Source of the DNA: Parvularcula sp039033795
GTDB taxonomy: Bacteria; Pseudomonadota; Alphaproteobacteria; Caulobacterales; Parvularculaceae
Length of the DNA: 26,438 nt
Direction: 5' to 3'
Assembly (NCBI GenBank): GCA_039033795.1
Contig: JBCCBY010000004.1
Span: 1 to 26,438, forward strand
A program made the position numbers and the translations under genes. Positions 22,245-26,438 of this stretch are shown piece by piece; position 1 is the stretch's first letter, and every line of letters begins with the position of its first letter. Under the pieces are notes generated by a model. It saw nothing but the letters and a program-made list of their open reading frames with translations, was not told where the DNA came from and ran no database searches.

Positions 22245-23606
22245 TCAATCGAAGCTACAGTACTTTTTGAGGTTCTCGTCCCGGTCGCGGTAACCGAGAA
22301 TTTGGGCGCGACTGAGGTGGTAACAGGCTTCGCGCAGGTTCGGTTCAAGCCGTTTGGGTGCTGTAATTCCGTTGGCGTAGTAATAGCCCGCTGAATAATG
22401 CGCGAGGGTGTAATCCTGCTCCGCCGCCTTGGTCAGCAAATCAATCGCCTGCTGACCATCGGTTTTCACCCCAATGCCTTCCGCCAGCATCACACCGTAA
22501 ATATGCATTGACCCGGGGTGCTCCCGGCCAGCGCCGCGGCGCATCAGCTCAACCTTTTGTCGATCGGACAGAACGCCTGTCTGCACCTGGCGCCGGCGTT
22601 CTTTATCGTCGTCGGACACCTCATTGGGATTGGCCAGACCCTCTGTGAACAGAGCGCCCTGGAACCGGCGGATCGCATCGCGGCTGGCCTTGCTCGTCAG
22701 GTCGCCGTCAATCGTGCTGGCCCAATAATAACCAAGCACGCGGAGCGCTTCTTGCGCGCGGCGGGTGATCGCACCGAAATCCGTTTCCAGTTTGTCCAAA
22801 CCGGCGCGCAATTGTTGGTATTCAAGATCGGTGAGCTCAGCGGCATCGTTCTCTTGGGCACGCGACAGCTCACTCACCCGGAAGCGAGGCGGTTGCCAGG
22901 CGTCAGCATTTGCGCTGGCTGCTTTGACTTCCTCGCTGCCAAGAATAGTTTCGAGCCGCTCCACTTCACGCGCAGCAGCCACATTCGCGCCCCGGCCGTT
23001 GCCGCGGGCGAGGTAGAAATAGGTCAGCGCTTGAACATTGTCCTTCGGCAGGCCGTTGCCCTGGGCAAACATACGGCCGACGCGCTCGAGGTCGTATTGG
23101 GTTCCAGCGCTGAGGATATTAACGACAAGCTCCTCGGCTTGTGCAACCTGGGCGTCGGTCATCTGGCCGCGCAAGAGCGGCAAACGCAACCGCGCATAGG
23201 CCCGGGCGTTGATCTCTTCGGGGCTCGGGTTGGTGTCTTCAAACGCAAGAAAATCATGGCTTGCGGCAATCGTGTACCAGGCGAGCGCTTGCACGGGATC
23301 GTTCGGGATGACGCCTGTTTTCGAGGGTTTGAGTTCTTGCCGACCCTCAAAAATGTCCTCGTCGCTAAAGAGGTCACCAAGCGCTCGCGCGGAACGAACA
23401 TCGCCAGCTTCCGCTGATTTCTGCCAAATGTTCATCGCTTGAAGCACACGGCTTCCCATGGCTTCTGACGTTATCCCTTCGGCGTTTGCACTCCGATAGG
23501 CGTTCAGAGCGTTTTCATAGTCCGCCCAAGCTGCTCCGCTCACCAGCGCCCCGAAGGACACCGCCGCAGCAAGACCAAGGCCTTTTATCTTGCGCCACAC
23601 CGCCAT
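22245..23606 (-). CDS. Exported Sel1-repeat protein with a peptidoglycan-binding-like domain
   Basis: This is a 453-residue protein with a signal peptide ending AWA (residue 28). Sel1-like repeats appear in the N-terminal half (SAEAGDVRSARALGDLFSDE, NDPVQALAWYTIAASHD, GLPKDNVQALTYFYLARG) and again near the C-terminus (YGVMLAEGIGVKTDGQQAI, DLLTKAAEQDYTLAHYSAGY). Between them, near residues 278-310, AQEALRVLGYYWASTIDGDL and RDAIRRFQGAL resemble a PG_binding_1 domain. The ATG at 23606 has GGAG 8 bases upstream and gives a clean signal; the ATG at 23627 adds seven residues. It lies 76 bases after tusA and 14 bases before the beta-helix gene. The function is unknown; an envelope scaffold is likely. 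Confidence 0.85.
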   Translation of the reverse strand: MAVWRKIKGLGLAAAVSFGALVSGAAWADYENALNAYRSANAEGITSEAMGSRVLQAMNIWQKSAEAGDVRSARALGDLFSDEDIFEGRQELKPSKTGVIPNDPVQALAWYTIAASHDFLAFEDTNPSPEEINARAYARLRLPLLRGQMTDAQVAQAEELVVNILSAGTQYDLERVGRMFAQGNGLPKDNVQALTYFYLARGNGRGANVAAAREVERLETILGSEEVKAASANADAWQPPRFRVSELSRAQENDAAELTDLEYQQLRAGLDKLETDFGAITRRAQEALRVLGYYWASTIDGDLTSKASRDAIRRFQGALFTEGLANPNEVSDDDKERRRQVQTGVLSDRQKVELMRRGAGREHPGSMHIYGVMLAEGIGVKTDGQQAIDLLTKAAEQDYTLAHYSAGYYYANGITAPKRLEPNLREACYHLSRAQILGYRDRDENLKKYCSFD

Positions 23607-23682
23607 GCACCATGCTCCCCAAGCCATCGCCCGCCGACTGTCCGGCGATCGAACAATCCTTCGCGATGGTGTTAACAGTTCT

Positions 23683-23946
23683 TCAGCCCTTCGGCATCCC
23701 CTTCATGGTATCTTTTCCCACCGCCGGCGCAACTATTCGGTAAGCAAAGGTCTGCGGATCGGCGCATTCGATGGAGGAACAGCCAAATCCCTGACTTTTC
23801 GCGGCATGGGGCAGGTCGATTTTCGCCAAAGGATCATCCGCCAGCACGTCGATTGATTCATGCGCTGCCATTTTTCGCATCACCGCCTCCAAACGAATGA
23901 CCGGAACCGGGCAGCGCAAGCCTGTGAGATCGAGAACAGGAACCAT
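23683..23946 (-). CDS. tusA: TusA-family sulfur carrier protein
   Basis: This is a small cytoplasmic persulfide carrier, 87 residues from the ATG at 23946 (AGGTGA just upstream). The hallmark CPxP motif is C12-P-V-P15 in DLTGLRCPVPVIRLE. DVLADDPLAKIDLPH and the C-terminal strand follow. TusA relays sulfur from a cysteine desulfurase to tRNA 2-thiouridine synthesis or other sulfur acceptors. Longer in-frame starts upstream give no TusA-like sequence. A short tail (APAVGKDTMKGMPKG) extends beyond the usual domain. It is divergent from the RodZ-like gene and heads the minus-strand Sel1/beta-helix group. Its link to those exported proteins is unclear. Confidence 0.88.
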   Translation of the reverse strand: MVPVLDLTGLRCPVPVIRLEAVMRKMAAHESIDVLADDPLAKIDLPHAAKSQGFGCSSIECADPQTFAYRIVAPAVGKDTMKGMPKG

Positions 23947-24177
23947 GGTGTCACCTATGATCGAAAACGGGGCATCGAACCATGGCCGAATTGCGGGACA
24001 GAGGGGCAGGTTGGCTTTGAAAAGTGGGTGAAAAGAGGCACCACACCACCATGAGATCATTGACCTTCAGTCGTTCTTTAGATGACAGCGGCATACTCTT
24101 CGCAAAGAAGTTGGCAGAGCTCGCATGAGACGTCTTTTCCCAAGCGTTTCGGCTTGTTACGGTTTATCGGAGGTCAG

Positions 24178-25176
24178 ATGGGCCAGGCAGACATGAAGTC
24201 AGTTGCCGACGTCGTCGCGCTTGATCAAGAGCGCCAAAAGCGGGCTGATCCCGCTGATTCGTCGCTGAACACAGCGGGCGGCATGCTGCGTGCTGCGCGT
24301 GAAGCGATGAATCTCGACATTGCGGCTGTTGCTGAAGGCACGAACATCAAGACCGAGCACCTCATCGCGATCGAGGCGATGGATTTAGACAACTTGCCGT
24401 CCCAGCCTTACACTATGGGGTTCGTGCGCGCTTATGCGCGGCAAGTGGCGTTGCCCGAAGACGCTTTGATGGAGCGTTTTCGGCTGCAGGCCGGGTGGAT
24501 TATCCAAGAACGAGCCACGGGGCTTGGGACCAACCGTCCGGCGCAGCCGCCAAGAGAGGGTAAGGAACTGAGTGTCCTTCTTCTCTTCTCCATCATCGGG
24601 TTTGCCCTTTGGTGCGCCTGGAAACTCTTGATTTCTAACGCTCCTGTACCAGCCGGCGACACCGCGCGTTTTGCCTACACAGGACAGGATGTTGACGATG
24701 TCCCCGTGGTGGAAAGGCCTGTGGAGGTCCCCCTCACGCCCCTCGAAGACGCAACAGGTGAGGCCGAATCAGCAGCACCGGGCTCCACCATGGCCCCATC
24801 AACCAACCCGCAACCATCGGCTGATCAAAGCCAGGACGCAGCGGATGACGCAGAAGCCAACTCTGCGCCAGTTGTCGCACCCATTGTTGAGCAGCCCGTC
24901 ATTGAAACGCGCACACCAAGGCTCTTCACCCGGGTCGAGCCTGTCTATCCGCCCAATTGTGAGGGCAATGCTGCGCCGGTGGAAACCGTGCTGGTGTCTT
25001 TCACGATCAACGCCCGCGGACGGGTCGTCTCCACGCGTGTGGGGCAGTCGACCAATGTTTGCTTCAACGGGGCAGCGACAGCAGCGCTCGCTCGTTGGCG
25101 GTATGATCCCAGTTCGATTCCTGAGGGCGGAGCCACAGGTCAAACAACGCGATTTGTTTTCGAGCGCCCTTACTAA
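24178..25176 (+). CDS. RodZ-like HTH membrane protein with C-terminal TonB domain
   Basis: This is a 332-residue protein with GGAGGT 4-5 bases before the ATG at 24178. Residues 33-100 match the HTH_25 domain of RodZ (MLRAAREAMNLDIAAVAEGT, IKTEHLIAIEAMDLDNLPSQ, PYTMGFVRAYARQVAL). RodZ is the cytoskeletal adaptor that binds MreB. One transmembrane helix follows (131-152), then a Pro- and acid-rich periplasmic linker (160-245). The C-terminal domain (250-332) resembles the TonB C-terminus: a YP motif in RVEPVYPPNC, then VETVLVSFTINARGRVVSTR and AATAALARWRYDP. Cys261 and Cys295 could pair. The usual RodZ end domain (DUF4115) is absent. The rodZ-ispG order matches E. coli, which supports a RodZ origin. 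Confidence 0.85.
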   Translation: MGQADMKSVADVVALDQERQKRADPADSSLNTAGGMLRAAREAMNLDIAAVAEGTNIKTEHLIAIEAMDLDNLPSQPYTMGFVRAYARQVALPEDALMERFRLQAGWIIQERATGLGTNRPAQPPREGKELSVLLLFSIIGFALWCAWKLLISNAPVPAGDTARFAYTGQDVDDVPVVERPVEVPLTPLEDATGEAESAAPGSTMAPSTNPQPSADQSQDAADDAEANSAPVVAPIVEQPVIETRTPRLFTRVEPVYPPNCEGNAAPVETVLVSFTINARGRVVSTRVGQSTNVCFNGAATAALARWRYDPSSIPEGGATGQTTRFVFERPY

Positions 25177-25257
25177 ACATGTCGCGCCTGCTCATTCTTT
25201 CGTTGAGACCGAGGGCCTCTCGGCTTAACTGGGTCTCACGTGGAGCAGGATCATCCC

Positions 25258-26301
25258 ATGAGCGTTCGTCCTTGGAGAGATATTGAACGGCGCCAATCGC
25301 GCCAAATCATGGTCGGCAATGTGCCGGTGGGCGGCGGGGCACCCATCGCTGTTCAGTCGATGACCAACACCGACACCGCCGATGCGAAAGCCACCCTCGA
25401 GCAGATTGAGCGCATCGTTGAGGCCGGGGCTGATATCGTGCGGGTGTCATGCCCGACCGAGGACTCCACGGCGGCGATGAAAGAGATCACCAAGCACGCT
25501 GGTGTGCCGATCGTTGCTGACATTCACTTCCATTATAAGCGCGGGATCGAAGCGGCCGAGAATGGTGCGGCCTGCTTGCGGATCAACCCAGGCAATATCG
25601 GCAAGGCCGATCGTGTGCGAGAGGTTGTGCAGGCGGCCAAGGACCACGGCTGTTCCATGCGGATCGGCGTGAATGGCGGCTCGTTGGAGAAACACCTGCT
25701 CGAGCAGTATGGTGAGCCGTGCCCCGAAGCCATGGTCGAGTCGGGTCTTTTTCATGCCAACATCCTCGAAGAGAACGATTTCCAAGAGTACAAAATCTCG
25801 GTGAAGGCATCGGATGTGTTTTTGACCGTGGCCGCCTATCACGGTCTTGCTGAAGCCACCGAAGCGCCACTGCATTTGGGCATCACAGAGGCGGGCGGCT
25901 TGATGTCAGGGACGATCAAGAGCTCGATTGGCCTTGGTAATCTTCTATGGGCGGGGATTGGCGACACGATTCGCGTGTCGCTATCGGCTGAGCCTGAAGA
26001 AGAAATCCGCGTGGGCTATGATATCCTTAAGTCGCTGGGTCTGCGCCACCGCGGGGTTAACGTGATTTCCTGCCCGTCCTGCGCCCGCCAGGGGTTCGAT
26101 GTGATCCGCACGGTGGAAAAGCTCGAAAAGCGCTTGGCGCATATCTCAACGCCCATGTCACTCTCGGTTATCGGCTGCGTTGTGAACGGGCCTGGTGAAG
26201 CGCGGGAGACCGATCTGGGCTTCACCGGCGGGGGTAACGAGGCCGGCATGCTCTATCTTGGCGGTGTTCCCGCCCACAAGCTCGAGAACGAGAAGATGGT
26301 C
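25258..26301 (+). CDS. ispG: IspG, 4-hydroxy-3-methylbut-2-enyl diphosphate synthase (C-terminally truncated)
   Basis: IspG (GcpE) is an iron-sulfur enzyme that converts methylerythritol cyclodiphosphate to HMBPP in the DXP pathway. From the ATG at 25258, 348 codons match the family: VGGGAPIAVQSMTNTDT, IVRVSCPTEDS, VADIHFHYKRG, LRINPGNIG, MRIGVNGGSLEKH and HLGITEAGG. The [4Fe-4S] ligands are present as C272 and C275 in SCPSCAR, and C307 and E314 in GCVVNGPGEA. The family pattern stops at HKLENEKMV; the following in-frame residues are the shadow of an opposite-strand moeA fragment. The expected last 25-30 residues and the stop codon are missing. It follows the RodZ-like gene by 81 bases and is probably in the same operon. 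Confidence 0.95.
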
Positions 26302-26302
26302 G

Positions 26303-26438
26303 GGTCACCACGAGGTCCGCGCCGTTCGCAAGGCCCAGCACCGTGCGCAGGGAGGCCGCGTTGTCACGCGCGATGGGCAGGATGTGCGCCTCCGCCCCTA
26401 TGTCGTCGAGCATCGCGGCAAGGCCAAAGGTGTTGGAG
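26303..26438 (-). pseudogene. moeA: Internal fragment of moeA (molybdopterin molybdenumtransferase)
   Basis: The minus strand from the window edge reads SNTFGLAAMLDDIGAEAHIL, then PIARDNAASLRTVLGLANGA and DLVVT, 45 residues. This matches the MoCF_biosynth domain of MoeA, which binds adenylyl-molybdopterin; the next residues would normally be a GGxSxGD loop. Instead the frame changes to RPSSRSRA, which is ispG read backwards. The fragment therefore joins the ispG 3' part at about 26299-26305 in opposite orientation. MogA/CinA-type proteins share this fold, but the wording of the motif favours MoeA. Confidence 0.7.

Noticed and set aside
22518..23417. A 299-codon plus-strand frame opposite the Sel1 gene
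   Set aside because: The minus-strand frame has a signal peptide and Sel1 repeats; the plus-strand frame has neither and looks like a shadow.
1..26438. CRISPR arrays, prophage, insertion sequences, toxin-antitoxin or defence genes
   Set aside because: I looked for regular repeats, transposase or integrase motifs and small paired toxin-like genes on both strands and saw none.

Overview
The window looks like a chromosomal contig from an alphaproteobacterium. I base this on the RNase E with a long acidic insertion in its S1 region, the divergent rne / AmiC-type amidase pair, the large outer-membrane TonB-dependent receptor, the SapC-family protein, and a RodZ-type gene next to ispG. The receptor, the SapC protein and the Cys-containing TonB domain would fit the Hyphomonadales/Parvularculales side of the class, but this placement is inference. 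Almost all of the sequence is housekeeping or envelope genes. I see no insertion sequence, prophage, CRISPR array, tRNA or rRNA.

Layout. (1) 1-1047: thiamine thiazole genes thiS and thiG, with thiS in an abnormal inverted position at the window edge. (2) 1394-4297: a single large TonB-dependent receptor closed by a strong terminator. (3) 4496-9632, minus strand: rne, then an M48 metalloprotease with TPRs, then a DsbA-family lipoprotein. (4) 10088-15195, plus strand: amidase, TPR lipoprotein, ispE and a WecA-type glycan-lipid transferase, mostly overlapping by 4 bp. (5) 15198-16220, minus strand: a long-chain polyprenyl diphosphate synthase (ispB-like), tail to tail with the WecA-type gene. 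(6) 16349-19670, plus strand: S49 peptidase, two small unknown proteins, an alpha/beta hydrolase and a SapC-family protein. (7) 19815-20939: rplK-rplA with a structured leader and a bidirectional terminator. (8) 21031-23946, minus strand: tusA, a Sel1/peptidoglycan-binding-like exported protein and an exported right-handed beta-helix protein. (9) 24178-26301: a RodZ-like HTH membrane protein ending in a TonB domain, then ispG.

How the genes relate. IspE, IspG and the polyprenyl synthase belong to the DXP isoprenoid route and its long-chain products. ThiG also draws on DXP, and the WecA-type enzyme consumes undecaprenyl phosphate. The amidase, TPR lipoprotein, M48 protease, DsbA-like lipoprotein, S49 peptidase, Sel1 protein and RodZ-like protein all point to envelope construction and quality control.

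Both ends of the window look rearranged. At the left, a perfect 34-bp inverted repeat (1-34 and 210-243) flanks a thiS that points away from thiG. At the right, ispG breaks off near 26301 and runs into an antisense moeA fragment. The simplest reading is that these are chimeric contig ends rather than biology. The best biological candidate is the RodZ-TonB fusion, followed by the tusA / Sel1 / beta-helix group.
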